A DNA stretch of 64,000 nucleotides from Pseudodesulfovibrio sp. S3 (GCF_004025585.1 NZ_QTZO01000011.1:1-64000), one strand, 5' to 3'. Shown: positions 8,632-18,073, counted from the stretch's first letter. The notes: generated by a model from the sequence alone, not told the origin. A program made the numbers and translations.

Positions 8632-9364
8632 CTGTGTCCTCCTTGTGATCATCGCTCGAACCGACCAGCAACTGACGACCGAGCATGGCGAGTACGCCCA
8701 GGCCGGACAGGGCCACAATGCCCTTGATGAACGGAGCGGACTCCTTCATGGCCACCATGGACGCGGGCACCACGGCCTCGCGGCCCCACTCGCCCGGTCC
8801 GGGGTCGCCGATATAATACATGTTGGGCTTGGTGTCTGTCCTGGCGGCCACGCGGGTCAGCCGCGCCTTGTTCGCATTATACAGGATACCCGCCGCACTC
8901 GCAGGGTCGTTGATGTCTCCGAACACGCGCGCCTTGGTCGGACAGGTGTCCACGCACGCGGGCTGAAGGCCTGCTGCCCGGCGTTCGGGACAGTAATTGC
9001 ACTTGTCCGCCTTGCGCGAAACCGTGTTGCGAAAACGGGCATCGTAGGGACAGGCCGGAATACAGTTGCCGCAGCCGATGCACAGGGTTTCGTCAATGAC
9101 CACGATACCGGTCTCCGGGTCCTTGTAGGTGGCACCTGTGGGACAGGCCTCCACGCAGGTGGGCCGTTCGCAATGCATACAGGCTCCGGGCTGGAACCTG
9201 GCCCTGCCGTCGGATTTTCCGGGAACCGCCGGTTCGCCGGTCTGTTTGATCCAGTTGCGGAACTGGCCTTCGGGCACATCATTGGCCACCTTGCAGGAAG
9301 CCACGCACCCCTTGCAGTCGATGCACTTGGCCGCATCGATGACCATGGCGAATTGTTGAGCCAT
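8624..9364 (-). CDS. Four-cluster [4Fe-4S] ferredoxin subunit with C-terminal anchor
   Basis: This 246-residue electron-transfer subunit has four cysteine motifs, starting with CIDCKGCVASC, CMHCERPTCVEAC and CIGCGNCIPAC and ending with a CNYC/ACVDTC set. It would conduct electrons between the molybdopterin subunit and the cytochrome b. A hydrophobic helix near the end (FIKGIVALSGLGVLAML) probably anchors it to the membrane, as in FdnH-type subunits. Its start codon shares a base with the stop of the catalytic subunit gene. Confidence 0.93.
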   Translation of the reverse strand: MAQQFAMVIDAAKCIDCKGCVASCKVANDVPEGQFRNWIKQTGEPAVPGKSDGRARFQPGACMHCERPTCVEACPTGATYKDPETGIVVIDETLCIGCGNCIPACPYDARFRNTVSRKADKCNYCPERRAAGLQPACVDTCPTKARVFGDINDPASAAGILYNANKARLTRVAARTDTKPNMYYIGDPGPGEWGREAVVPASMVAMKESAPFIKGIVALSGLGVLAMLGRQLLVGSSDDHKEDTDA

Positions 9365-11559
9365 TACGCCACCTTCCTTGTTACCGTAACAAATGTCGTA
9401 TGCATGGACGCATTGCCGGTGACAACGTCGTAATCATCGTCCAGTAGTTCGTTGATGGACGCGCCGTTGCCATGGGACAGATGCTGCATGGTGGACAGGG
9501 TGTTGAAACCCGAGAGCATGAACACCGTGTCGCTGCGAATCTTGTCCGTGACCTCGGCCTTGAGTTCCTGCCTGCCCACAGGGCTGGTCACCTCGACCAG
9601 CTCGCCGTCGGCGATGCCCAGCTCCCGTGCGGACTCGGTGTTGAGCCACAGGGTGTTGGTGGGCACCATCTCGTGCAGGAGCGCATTGTTGTTCGTGGAG
9701 GTCTGGGTGACCATGGCGTTGCGGCCGATGACCATACGGAACTGATTCTTCGGCGGATTGACGGGCGGCGTATAGACCGGCATCGGGTCAAGACCCATCT
9801 GCTCGTACCGCTGGTTATACAGTTCCACCTTCTTGGACAAAGTCTTGTAGATTCGGCCATCGTAGATGCCGTAGACCTTGGACGGATTGTAATAGACGCC
9901 GTCGCGGTCCATGACCCCCAGGGCCTCGGGGATATCGCGGGTCTGCTTCTCGCGATATTCCTCGATGGTGAAGTCGAAGTATTCGCCCAGATCCATCTTC
10001 CCGGCTATGCCCTTCATGATCTCGAAGAGCGGCTTGGATTCATACAGCGGCTCAATGACCGGATCGCGCTTGACCACGCAGGCGCAGGCCACGGAACCCT
10101 GCAAGCCGGAGCACGGGTCCGTGCGTTCCAGATAGCTCTGGGAGGGCAGGACCAGGTCGGCCATCCAGGCGGTGTCGGACATGGCGATGTCCACCACGGT
10201 GACGAAGTCCATCTTGTTCATCATCTCCATGGTCTTCTTGCGGTTGGGCGCCGTGCCCATGGGGTTGGTCTTGTAAATAAACCAGCCCCGGATGGGGTAG
10301 GGGTCGTCGGCCAAGACCGAGTCGCGGGTGACCAGGAAGGAGCCTTCGTGCTCGAACATCATGGGCACCTTTTCGGCGTCGATACGATCCTCCTGGTTCT
10401 CGTCGTACCAGGGAGCATCATAGGAAACACCCTTGAGACCCACCTGACGGGCCGCCAGCAAACCGCCGGGCTTGTCCCAGTTGCCGAGCAGGCCGTTGAC
10501 TATGGCAAAACTGCGGCGAATCTGGGTGGAGTCCTCGTAGTCGGAGGTGCGGCGGCCGGGATAGACCATGGCCGCCGGAGCAGCGGCTGCCAGTTCACGG
10601 GCCATGCGGGTGATATCCTCGGCCGGAATGCCGCACTGCTCGCTGGCAAAGCCGGGGGTGTACTGCTGAACATGCTCGGTGAGCTGTTCCATGCCGTAGG
10701 TCTTTTCCTCGATCCACCGGGGGTCGAAAAGTTGTTCGTTGATGATGACGTGAGCCAGGGCGAGCATGAAGGCCATGTCCGTGCCCGGACGCACCGGATA
10801 CCACTCGTGGGACAGGGCCGCGGTCTTGGTGTAACGGGGATCGAGCGTCACCAGCTTGCAGCCGTTCTCGCGAATGGCGGTCATCAGGTCTATGGAATCC
10901 GGGGTGACCAGGGCCTCGAAGCGGTTGGCCCCGACCATCATTACATATTTGGAATTGAGCACGTCCGCAAAGGGAACCTCCCCGAACGTGTCCAGGAAGG
11001 CACGACTGCCGGACACCAGACACAGGGACTCGTGCGAAGTGACGTTGAACGAACCGTAGACCTCGGCAAACCGGCCCACGAACTGTGAATGCAGGTCGGT
11101 TCCGGCAGAGAAAAGCTGGCCGCAGGAGGTGTATTTCCTGCGGGTCTCCTCCATCTTCTGCGCGGCCATGTCAATGGCCTCGTCCCAGGGAATGCGCTGC
11201 CACTTGCCTTCGCCGCGCGCACCCTTTCTCAGCAGGGGATGCTTGAGGCGATCCGGGTCATAGACCTGGGCAATGCCCGCATTGCCGCGGGCGCAGAGCA
11301 TACCGCGCGACTTCAGAAATTTGGGGTTGGGATCGAGCTTCCTGACGACTCCGTCTTCAACATGGGCAATGAGACCGCACTTGTTGAAGCAAATGTCGCA
11401 GACAGAAAACCTGGAATCCCAGGCAGGCTCGACCACAGCGGCGGCATGGGCCTTCTTCAAACCGCCGAGCAGGACAGGACCGCCCAAAGCCCCCGCGGCT
11501 ACAAGGCCGGAAGCCCGGAAAAAATCTCGACGGGACATGGTTTGCTTTGAATTCGACAC
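9364..11559 (-). CDS. Tat-exported molybdopterin oxidoreductase, PhsA/PsrA-like catalytic subunit
   Basis: This 731-residue member of the DMSO reductase family opens with a twin-arginine signal (SRRDFFRASG). A [4Fe-4S] site follows at Cys54, Cys57, Cys61 and Cys89. The likely molybdenum ligand is Cys180 in SHESLC. The length and Cys ligand suit thiosulfate, polysulfide or tetrathionate-type enzymes, and the rhodanese partners point to a sulfane-sulfur substrate. The exact substrate cannot be read from sequence. The GTG at 11559 is preferred because GGAGG lies 6 bases before it; an upstream ATG at 11580 overlaps that site. Confidence 0.88.
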   Translation of the reverse strand: MSNSKQTMSRRDFFRASGLVAAGALGGPVLLGGLKKAHAAAVVEPAWDSRFSVCDICFNKCGLIAHVEDGVVRKLDPNPKFLKSRGMLCARGNAGIAQVYDPDRLKHPLLRKGARGEGKWQRIPWDEAIDMAAQKMEETRRKYTSCGQLFSAGTDLHSQFVGRFAEVYGSFNVTSHESLCLVSGSRAFLDTFGEVPFADVLNSKYVMMVGANRFEALVTPDSIDLMTAIRENGCKLVTLDPRYTKTAALSHEWYPVRPGTDMAFMLALAHVIINEQLFDPRWIEEKTYGMEQLTEHVQQYTPGFASEQCGIPAEDITRMARELAAAAPAAMVYPGRRTSDYEDSTQIRRSFAIVNGLLGNWDKPGGLLAARQVGLKGVSYDAPWYDENQEDRIDAEKVPMMFEHEGSFLVTRDSVLADDPYPIRGWFIYKTNPMGTAPNRKKTMEMMNKMDFVTVVDIAMSDTAWMADLVLPSQSYLERTDPCSGLQGSVACACVVKRDPVIEPLYESKPLFEIMKGIAGKMDLGEYFDFTIEEYREKQTRDIPEALGVMDRDGVYYNPSKVYGIYDGRIYKTLSKKVELYNQRYEQMGLDPMPVYTPPVNPPKNQFRMVIGRNAMVTQTSTNNNALLHEMVPTNTLWLNTESARELGIADGELVEVTSPVGRQELKAEVTDKIRSDTVFMLSGFNTLSTMQHLSHGNGASINELLDDDYDVVTGNASMHTTFVTVTRKVA

Positions 11560-11730
11560 TGAATACCTCCGGATATCCATTGGTCAGTCGTACGTCAGCG
11601 CTTCTCCACCGCCCTATTTCCCTCGGCTCGAAGCGTTGGGAGAAGCCACTTGATGGTCTTTGCCTCCCACTTCCCACGCAGGAGGCGAAGGACCGCGCCG
11701 ACGTGGCCGGCGCGGCCCCATTGCATCATG

Positions 11731-12051
11731 CTAACTGCACTTTGCCGGGGACGGCGAGTCCTTGGCGTAATCATGCAGGTAGGTAAAAATGTCGTTCAGA
11801 TCCTCTTCGGAAATGGTCCACTCGGGGCTGCACTTGATCTTGCCGGTATCGGAGAACAGAGCCGTCCATTCGGCCTGGGTCTTGTCCGCCGGGCTTATGT
11901 CGCTGGCGGAACTGCCATGACAGGAACGGCAGTTCTTGCGATAAAGGAACTTGCCCTTGCGGGCATTGCCACCACCCATGGCAAAGGCCATGGAAACAGC
12001 GAAAATGGTAATCAGGGCCGTTGCCACGGCCAGGACGAGCTTGCTTTTCAT
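11731..12051 (-). CDS. Periplasmic monoheme class I cytochrome c
   Basis: This 106-residue protein has a signal peptide followed by the heme site CRSCH at about residues 41-45. A distal region with possible Met or His ligands is not clearly seen. It is the first gene of the leftward sulfur operon and probably exchanges electrons with the molybdopterin complex in the periplasm. The GGAGGGA ribosome site is strong. A 171-base gap separates it from the catalytic subunit gene. Nothing recognisable was found in that gap. Confidence 0.85.
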   Translation of the reverse strand: MKSKLVLAVATALITIFAVSMAFAMGGGNARKGKFLYRKNCRSCHGSSASDISPADKTQAEWTALFSDTGKIKCSPEWTISEEDLNDIFTYLHDYAKDSPSPAKCS

Positions 12052-12132
12052 GCTCCCTCCAACTTTGATATGTTACGTGTTAAACACAATTTATCCACTC
12101 TTGAACCATATCGACCATGCGCAATCAGGCAT

Positions 12133-12186
12133 ATTATAACCTGAACCCGGTATGGGTTGTTCGTTTCATATATACCCATACCGGGT
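12133..12186 (-). promoter_or_regulatory. Leftward promoter with two mirrored CsoR/CstR-like operator sites
   Basis: Reading leftward, a perfect TATAAT lies at 12138-12133. ACCCGGTATGGGT (12145-12157) sits just upstream, within the -35/-10 spacer. Its exact reverse complement ACCCATACCGGGT is at 12174-12186. Each is itself a CCC-N5-GGG dyad flanked by A/T, the general form of CsoR-family operators. Binding of the repressor at 4653-4949 would block the sulfur operon promoter. No good -35 hexamer is visible. Confidence 0.55.
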
Positions 12187-12202
12187 ATAGGTGTCAAGCC
12201 CC

Positions 12203-12230
12203 TTGCCCCAAATAATAACAGACATACTAT
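12203..12230 (+). promoter_or_regulatory. Possible sigma70 promoter for the FecR-OmpA pair
   Basis: TTGCCC at 12203-12208 and TACTAT at 12225-12230 are separated by 16 bases and lie about 55 bases before the FecR gene start. The second mirrored operator ends 17 bases upstream of this -35 element. Confidence 0.35.
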
Positions 12231-12284
12231 CAATAAATGCTATTTCAATGCATACTCATACCTAAACATCACACGGAGGTTCCC

Positions 12285-12794
12285 ATGTCATATTGCTGGT
12301 CTTCGCATCTTCGCCCTGACTTCAGTTCATCCCCTGGGAAAAAGTTTACCGCGGCAGTCCTTGCCGTTGTTCTGCTCATGACCTTGACCATGGTCACCGA
12401 AGCCCGGTCGGCAGAACGAGCCCAGACCATCGGCTCGGTCAAAACCGTATCCGGCACGGCCTGCCTCGGCCGCAACGGAGAGCAGTTGCCCGCCAAGGTC
12501 GGCGACTACCTGCTTGAGGGCGACACGCTGATAACGGGTGCGGATTCCTCCATGGGGGTCATTTTCCGGGACGACACGCTCCTTTCACTGGGTTCGCGTT
12601 CACAGGTCCGCATCGACGCCTTCGTCTTTGATCCGGCCCAGGACAACATGAACTTTCTGACCAACGTCACCAAGGGCACGGCCCAATACATTTCCGGGCA
12701 GATCGCCAAGCTCTCGCCTGAAAAAATGAGCGTTGAAACGCCGCTCTCCACCATCGGAATCCGGGGCACCCGTTTTCTCGTCAAGGTCGATTAG
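12285..12794 (+). CDS. FecR-domain exported protein
   Basis: This 169-residue protein has an N-terminal hydrophobic export segment (about residues 22-44). A FecR domain follows, with the typical VGDYLLEGDTLITGADSSMGVIF core and the ending VETPLSTIGIRGTRFLV. FecR domains occur in periplasmic surface-sensing or scaffold proteins. The ATG at 12285 is chosen because CGGAGG precedes it. The OmpA-like lipoprotein gene follows after 9 bases, so the two likely form an envelope unit. Confidence 0.85.
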   Translation: MSYCWSSHLRPDFSSSPGKKFTAAVLAVVLLMTLTMVTEARSAERAQTIGSVKTVSGTACLGRNGEQLPAKVGDYLLEGDTLITGADSSMGVIFRDDTLLSLGSRSQVRIDAFVFDPAQDNMNFLTNVTKGTAQYISGQIAKLSPEKMSVETPLSTIGIRGTRFLVKVD

Positions 12795-12803
12795 GAGCAT
12801 ATC

Positions 12804-13376
12804 ATGAAGAAACTCATACTCACCGCCCTGTGTCTCATGCTGTTGGCCGGATGCGGCCAGACCGTCGTACTCATGCCCGATCTGGACGGCCATGTCGGCG
12901 AAGTCACCGTGACCGCCAAGAGCGGTGAAACCGTGACCCTGAACCAGGCCAACCAGGCTGTACGCGGAAAGGACGACGTGTATACCGTGTCCGACCAAGA
13001 GCTGCAGTCCACCTTTGGCGAGGCCCTGGCCGCACAGCCCGAACCCACGGCCAGGTTCCTGCTGCACTTTTTCAGCGATTCGGCAAAACTCAAGCCCGAA
13101 TCCGAGGCACTGATCCCCGAAATCATGGAAAGCTATCGCACCCGCGCCTCCACCGATGTTTCCGTCATTGGACACACCGATACGGTCGGAGAAAAGCAGT
13201 ACAATTATGACCTTTCGGTCCGACGGGCCACGGCGGTCAAGGAGCTGCTCGAAGCCGCAGGCATACCCGCAGAAATCATCGAAACCACTTCCCACGGCGA
13301 AGAGAACCCGCTTGTTCCCACACCGGACGGCAAGGCGGAACCGAGAAACAGAAGAGTGGAAGTGCTGGTCAGATAA
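12804..13376 (+). CDS. OmpA-family peptidoglycan-associated lipoprotein
   Basis: This 190-residue protein has a lipoprotein signal ending LLAGC, a short variable region and a C-terminal OmpA/Pal domain. The domain shows FFSDSAKLKPES, VIGHTDTVGEKQYN and LSVRRATAVKELL, and it ends NRRVEVLV. It should be lipid-anchored and bind peptidoglycan. It is the second gene of the FecR pair and converges on the phosphoesterase gene with only a 4-base gap. Confidence 0.9.
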   Translation: MKKLILTALCLMLLAGCGQTVVLMPDLDGHVGEVTVTAKSGETVTLNQANQAVRGKDDVYTVSDQELQSTFGEALAAQPEPTARFLLHFFSDSAKLKPESEALIPEIMESYRTRASTDVSVIGHTDTVGEKQYNYDLSVRRATAVKELLEAAGIPAEIIETTSHGEENPLVPTPDGKAEPRNRRVEVLVR

Positions 13377-13380
13377 TCCG

Positions 13381-14106
13381 CTACCAGAGACGGTCGGCAA
13401 AACCCCGATTGAAGCCGTGCTCAGTAATGAGATCGGCGGTCTTCCGGATGTCGTAGGGGATGAAGCGCATGGTCAGGATGCGGGTCTTCGGATCGAACAG
13501 CCCGTACTTGGCCCGGTTGTCGCCGTCACGCGGCTGGCCCACCGAACCTATATTCACCAGATGGCGCATACCGGGCGCAAGCCCGGTGTCGCCCTGGGGC
13601 AGGGGCCGCTTTTCGCATACCCCCCCCCGGCAGGTGAAGCGCACGAGGGCGTGGGTGTGCCCCACAAAACAGATTTCTTCACTGTACCGGGCGAACACCC
13701 CGGCCATGTCATCCTTGTACTTCCATAGATACTCGCTGACCGAATCCGGGGGCAGGCCGTGCACCATCCGGCAACCATGGGCCTTTATCGCCTTGGGCCG
13801 GGAGACGAGCCATTGGTAGGTCTCCTCGGTGATCATCTCGCGGGTCTTGCGCAGGGCATCCGCTGCCGGCTGGTTGAACTGGCGCAGATAATGGATGTTG
13901 ATCAGCCCCTGCTCATGGTTGCCCATGGTGCAGTTCACCCCGCGCTCGCGCAACAGGTCCACGCACTCCTGGGGCTGCGGCCCGTACCCGATCATGTCGC
14001 CCAGGCAATAGGCCGCCTCCACTTCATGGGATTGGAGGTCGTCGAGCACCTGCTTCAGGGCTTCCAGGTTGCCATGGACATCGGACATGATGGCGATGAG
14101 AGTCAT
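13381..14106 (-). CDS. Calcineurin-like metallophosphoesterase
   Basis: This 241-residue cytoplasmic phosphoesterase shows the metal-binding blocks in order: SDVHGN near residue 9, GDMIGYGP, GNHEQG, and GHTHALV before the end. These suit the MJ0936/YfcE-type superfamily, which hydrolyses phosphodiesters. The substrate is unknown. The ATG at 14106 gives MTLIAIMSDVHGN; the frame is open further upstream without conserved residues. Confidence 0.88.
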   Translation of the reverse strand: MTLIAIMSDVHGNLEALKQVLDDLQSHEVEAAYCLGDMIGYGPQPQECVDLLRERGVNCTMGNHEQGLINIHYLRQFNQPAADALRKTREMITEETYQWLVSRPKAIKAHGCRMVHGLPPDSVSEYLWKYKDDMAGVFARYSEEICFVGHTHALVRFTCRGGVCEKRPLPQGDTGLAPGMRHLVNIGSVGQPRDGDNRAKYGLFDPKTRILTMRFIPYDIRKTADLITEHGFNRGFADRLW

Positions 14107-14217
14107 GGATAAAAGCCTATCCTTTCGAGGACTCCACCGCAAGACACCGGCTGAAAATGCTTGCAATTTGCCGGTCCTTGCGGTGCAGTTCAGCATCAAA
14201 AATCAAGCGAGACCCTC

Positions 14218-14850
14218 ATGCACATGCCCGACATCGAACAGACCGTCTCTGCCCTGACGGCCAACGGCTTCACCGTGTACCGAACCCCGAACCCGGACGG
14301 GGCGCGGGATATCATCCTCAATGAAATCCTTCCTGGGATCATGCCCAGGGTCGTGTCCTTCGGAGACTCCCTGACCCTGATGGAGACAGGGGTGCTGGAC
14401 GCCTTCCGCGCCGACCCCGAAATCGAATTCATCGACACCTTCGAACAAGGCGTGGACCGACCGGAGATTCTCCAGCGCCGCCGCCAGGCCCTGCTTTCCG
14501 ACCTCTTCCTGACAGGAAGCAACGCGGTCACCACAAACGGCAAGCTGGTCAACCTGGACATGGTCGGCAACCGGGTGGGCGGCATTGTGTTCGGCCCGGA
14601 ACACGTCGTCATCACGGTGGGCGTGAACAAGATCGTGCCGGACGCCAATGCGGCCATCCAGCGCATCCGCACGGTCGCGGCCCCGCAAAACGCCAGGCGC
14701 CACAACGCAAAAACCCCGTGCGCCAAGACCGGCCGCTGCATGGAATGCAAGAGCCCTGAACGCATATGCAACGTCTGGACGATCACGGAAAAGAGCTGGC
14801 CCAAGGGCCGCATCAGAGTGGTGTTGATAGATCAGGAACTGGGCCTGTAA
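14218..14850 (+). CDS. LUD-domain (DUF162, YkgG/LutC-like) protein
   Basis: This 210-residue single-domain LUD protein has the family features VSFGDSLTLMETG, the GSNAVTTNGKLVNLD block and a C-terminal Cys cluster, CAKTGRCMECKSPERIC. LUD proteins such as LutB and LutC take part in lactate and related oxidation, but stand-alone members of this size have no proven activity. It starts at one of two close ATG codons and diverges from the phosphoesterase gene. A strong terminator follows. Confidence 0.85.
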   Translation: MHMPDIEQTVSALTANGFTVYRTPNPDGARDIILNEILPGIMPRVVSFGDSLTLMETGVLDAFRADPEIEFIDTFEQGVDRPEILQRRRQALLSDLFLTGSNAVTTNGKLVNLDMVGNRVGGIVFGPEHVVITVGVNKIVPDANAAIQRIRTVAAPQNARRHNAKTPCAKTGRCMECKSPERICNVWTITEKSWPKGRIRVVLIDQELGL

Positions 14851-14864
14851 CCAAAACAGCCACA

Positions 14865-14893
14865 CCCCGCGAAGCGGCACCAGAAAGTTTTGG
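14865..14893 (-). repeat. Dispersed intergenic element, copy 1
   Basis: Read on the reverse strand, this 29-base segment contains CCAAAACTTTCTGGTGCC followed by a CCGC-TTC-GCGG mini-hairpin and GGGG. Closely related segments occur at 47011-47039 and 48642-48671. All are in intergenic DNA next to gene ends. Confidence 0.55.
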
Positions 14894-14912
14894 AAAAGGA
14901 GGGGATGAGGGT

Positions 14913-14968
14913 CCGGGGAAAGGGGAGGAAAAACCTTTCTCAAAAAGTTTTTCCTCCCCTTTCCCCGG
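14913..14968. terminator. Bidirectional terminator, perfect 22-bp stem
   Basis: Arms 14913-14934 and 14947-14968 are exact reverse complements (CCGGGGAAAGGGGAGGAAAAAC) around a 12-base loop. The hairpin separates the convergent LUD and acs genes. The purine/pyrimidine-biased arms resemble the other long intergenic hairpin at 46963-47000. Confidence 0.8.
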
Positions 14969-14972
14969 GATT

Positions 14973-16889
14973 CTAATCGTCGTCAAGCCCGGTCAGGTCG
15001 CCTATCTCGAAACCGCATTCCTCTGCCTTGAGCACGCGGCGCATGAGCTTGCCCGAGCGGGTCTTGGGCAGTTTGTCGCGGAATTCGATGGACTTGATCA
15101 CGGCCACGGGACCGAGTTCGTTGCGGATGGTCTTCTTCAGTTCCTTGATCAGGTCGTCGTTGGGCGTGAAATCGTTGTTGAGCAGGACGAATGCCTTGGC
15201 GGCCTCGCCCTTGATCTGGTCCGGCACGCCGATTACCGCGCATTCGCAGACCGCCGGGTGCATGCCGAAGGCGGCCTCAAGCTCGGCGGACCCGATGCGG
15301 TGCCCGGCGATGTTGATGACATCGTCGGCCCGGCCCTGAATCCAGATGTAACCGTCCTCGTCCTTCTTGGCCACGTCGCCCGCATAGTACAGACCGGGAA
15401 TCTGTTCCCAGTACTTCTTGTAGCGATCGTCGTCATTCCACAACCCGGTCATCATGGACGGCCATGGCGCAGTGACCACGAGCAATCCCCCCTTGCCGGG
15501 CGGCACGGGCTTCCCGTCCTTGTCCACCACGTCCACCTCCACGCCGGGCAGGGCCTTGGTCACCGAACCGGGTTTGAGCAGGGAGATGGGCAGGGGCGAG
15601 ATCATGAACATGCCGGTCTCGGTCTGCCACCAGGTGTCGAGCACCGGGCATTCCGAGCGGCCGATTACTTTGTAGAGCCATATCCATGCCTCGGGCGAAA
15701 TGGGTTCGCCCACGGTGCCCAGCAGACGGAGGCTGGAAAGGTCGTGCTGCTTGGGATACTGGGTGCCGAACCGCATAAGCATGCGGATCATGGTCGGCGC
15801 GGTATAGAAGATGGTCACCCCGTATTTGGCCACAATGGACCAGAGCCGGTCTGCCTGGGGATAATTGGGATGACCTTCGTACATGACCGAGGTGGTGCCT
15901 GCCATGAGCGGGCCGTACACTCCGGCGCTGTGGCCGGTGACCCAGCCGGAATCGGCGGTGCACCAAAAAATATCCGTGGGCTTGATGTCGAACACGGTGG
16001 TCAGGGTGCGGTTCACGCCGACCATGTATCCGGCGTGGGAATGCACGATGCCCTTGGGCTTGCCCGTGGTGCCGGAGGTATAGAGCAGAAACAGGGGGTC
16101 ATCCGCGTCCATGACCTCGGTGGGAGCCTCGTTGCGTTCCTGACGCACCAGGTCCTCGTAATGAAAATCGCGGCCGTCGACCATGTCCACGCCGATGTTG
16201 CAGCGGCGCACCACCACCATGGACTCCACGCAGTCGGCGCAGGCCCCGATCAGGGCCTCGTCCGCGGTCTCCTTGATGCTGATGATCTTGCCGTTGCGGT
16301 AGAACCCGTCCGCCGTGATGAGCAGCTTGGCCTGGGCATCGTTGATGCGCTGCCTCAGCGCCTTGGCCGAAAACCCGGCGAACACCACCGAATGGACGGC
16401 CCCGATCTTGGCCGAGGCCAGCATGGCGATGAGGGTCTCGGGAATCTGCGGCATGTAGATGACCACCCGATCGCCCTTGCGGATGCCGAGCGACCGGAGC
16501 GCGTTGGCGAAACGGTTCACCTCGCGATAGAGTTCGAAATAGGTGAACTTGCGCTGATCGCCGGGTTCGCCCTCCCATATCAGGGCGAGCTTGTTCTTGT
16601 TGGCGGTCTCGATGTGGCGGTCCAGGGCGTTGTACACGATGTTGCAACGCGCACCGGGGAACCAGCGGTAAAACGGCGCGTCCTTGTCGTCCAGAACCTG
16701 GTCCCACTTCTTGAACCAGTCCAGTTCGTCGGCGGCCTCTTCCCAGTACCCCACAGGGTCCATGCGGGCGAACTTGCGCGCCGCATCAAGCTCCTGGGGA
16801 TTGACATTGGCTTCAATGACCAACTGCGGAAGCGGACGAAAAACCCGTTCTTCCATGAGCAAACTATCTATCGCACCTGAGTGGTCCAT
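14973..16889 (-). CDS. acs: Acetyl-coenzyme A synthetase
   Basis: This 638-residue AMP-forming ligase converts acetate, ATP and CoA to acetyl-CoA. It shows the family N-terminus, the AMP-binding P-loop [19 protein letters not shown], the DTWWQTETG block and the C-terminal [10 protein letters not shown] containing the acetylation-regulated Lys. AGGAGG lies 5 bases before the ATG at 16889, which fixes the start. The LytTR regulator gene ends 113 bases upstream on the same strand and may be co-transcribed or control acs. Confidence 0.96.
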   Translation of the reverse strand: MDHSGAIDSLLMEERVFRPLPQLVIEANVNPQELDAARKFARMDPVGYWEEAADELDWFKKWDQVLDDKDAPFYRWFPGARCNIVYNALDRHIETANKNKLALIWEGEPGDQRKFTYFELYREVNRFANALRSLGIRKGDRVVIYMPQIPETLIAMLASAKIGAVHSVVFAGFSAKALRQRINDAQAKLLITADGFYRNGKIISIKETADEALIGACADCVESMVVVRRCNIGVDMVDGRDFHYEDLVRQERNEAPTEVMDADDPLFLLYTSGTTGKPKGIVHSHAGYMVGVNRTLTTVFDIKPTDIFWCTADSGWVTGHSAGVYGPLMAGTTSVMYEGHPNYPQADRLWSIVAKYGVTIFYTAPTMIRMLMRFGTQYPKQHDLSSLRLLGTVGEPISPEAWIWLYKVIGRSECPVLDTWWQTETGMFMISPLPISLLKPGSVTKALPGVEVDVVDKDGKPVPPGKGGLLVVTAPWPSMMTGLWNDDDRYKKYWEQIPGLYYAGDVAKKDEDGYIWIQGRADDVINIAGHRIGSAELEAAFGMHPAVCECAVIGVPDQIKGEAAKAFVLLNNDFTPNDDLIKELKKTIRNELGPVAVIKSIEFRDKLPKTRSGKLMRRVLKAEECGFEIGDLTGLDDD

Positions 16890-17002
16890 ATATCCTCCTC
16901 GCCGACAACCGGAAAAACCGGTTTTGCGAGTCTCATTCATACCAACTCCGTCACGCAACTCCCGCCTTATTCGGTCAGCGGTAGCAGCGGCGAGTTGAAC
17001 GG

Positions 17003-17875
17003 TTACAAGCCGATGATCTTTTTCAATTCAGCTATACGCCTCCGGCTGATGGGCAGCTCGATACGCGTACGCCCGGCGGTTCGCAGCATGAAGTTGGAAC
17101 CGGGCATGCTCGCTATTTCGGTAACCATGTCCAGGTTCACCAGATACTTGCGGTGCACACGGAAAAAGCGGTGAGGCCCGAGCCTGTCCTCCAGGTTCTT
17201 GAGCCGATAGGACGAAAGAAATTTCTGGTTGGCCGTATGCACGTAGGAATAGTCCTCAAAGGCCTCGACGAAAATAATCTGGTCGTAGGGAATGAGAATG
17301 GTGCGCCCGTCCTGGGTCACGGCCAGCTTCTCGATCTCGGGCCTGCGCCCGGTGCTCTGCCCCCAGGCCGCCTGCAATGCGGCCAGGAAGGAATCCTGTT
17401 CCTCTTCGGGCAAAGGCAATTTCACGGTCTGCTCGTCGGAATCCTCGACCTCATCCTCGAAGGCGTCAGCAGCCGGAGCCGGATGCGGCACTTCGCGGAA
17501 CCGGGTCTTGAAGGTCTGAAGCCGGTCCATGGTTCGGGCCATGCGGCCGGGCGCGGGCGGCCAAAGCAGGTAATCGGTGGCCCCCAGCTCAAATGCGGCA
17601 TAGGCCTGGTTCTCCGAATCCGAGATGAAAACCAGCGCGGGCTTGTTCTTGCGTCCAGCCAGCATCTGGGCCATCTCGATGCCCGAAACATCGCAGGGCA
17701 GATCCACACCCACGAAAAACACGCCGTAGTGGATGCATTCAAGCATTTCCATGGCCTCGAACGCGGAGACCGCTTCGCCCATCACCTGGATAAAGGGGAC
17801 CTCGGACAGCACGTCGCGCAACGCGGTGCGAACCTCGGAGTCTGGATGGATGAGCAGGGCTTTCAGCTTGGGCAT
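17003..17875 (-). CDS. LytTR-family response regulator with atypical receiver domain
   Basis: This 290-residue protein has an N-terminal receiver-like domain (1-120), an acidic linker (about 135-165) and a C-terminal LytTR DNA-binding domain. The LytTR domain shows [32 protein letters not shown] and [12 protein letters not shown]. In the receiver a putative phosphoacceptor Asp remains in VGVDLP. The usual N-terminal acidic pair is reduced (LIHPDSE) and the conserved Lys before Pro is replaced by Trp in YLLWPP. Phosphorylation may therefore be weak or absent. Acs lies downstream. Confidence 0.88.
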   Translation of the reverse strand: MPKLKALLIHPDSEVRTALRDVLSEVPFIQVMGEAVSAFEAMEMLECIHYGVFFVGVDLPCDVSGIEMAQMLAGRKNKPALVFISDSENQAYAAFELGATDYLLWPPAPGRMARTMDRLQTFKTRFREVPHPAPAADAFEDEVEDSDEQTVKLPLPEEEQDSFLAALQAAWGQSTGRRPEIEKLAVTQDGRTILIPYDQIIFVEAFEDYSYVHTANQKFLSSYRLKNLEDRLGPHRFFRVHRKYLVNLDMVTEIASMPGSNFMLRTAGRTRIELPISRRRIAELKKIIGL

Positions 17876-18073
17876 ATTTCTGGTCTGTCCGTGTTTGGTG
17901 AAGACGAAATCTCCAATGCACCTTTATCCCTACGCATATTCGTGCGGGTTCGCAAGACTGGGAGACACACCAAACAATCCGGCTCTAATTTGCCCCCCTC
18001 CGATGCATGCTTTAGAAAAAAACCGGCTGCTGCATCTTGCCCCAGCCCCGTGAATTCTCTACATTCAACCATT

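Noticed and set aside
9472-11088. Long open frame of 538 codons opposite the molybdopterin subunit gene
   Set aside because: It lies entirely antisense to a gene with clear motifs. Its product is a His/Gly/Val-rich composition typical of antisense shadows in GC-rich DNA.
14766-16880. Long open frame of 704 codons opposite acs
   Set aside because: It is the antisense shadow of acetyl-CoA synthetase, with no recognisable domain.
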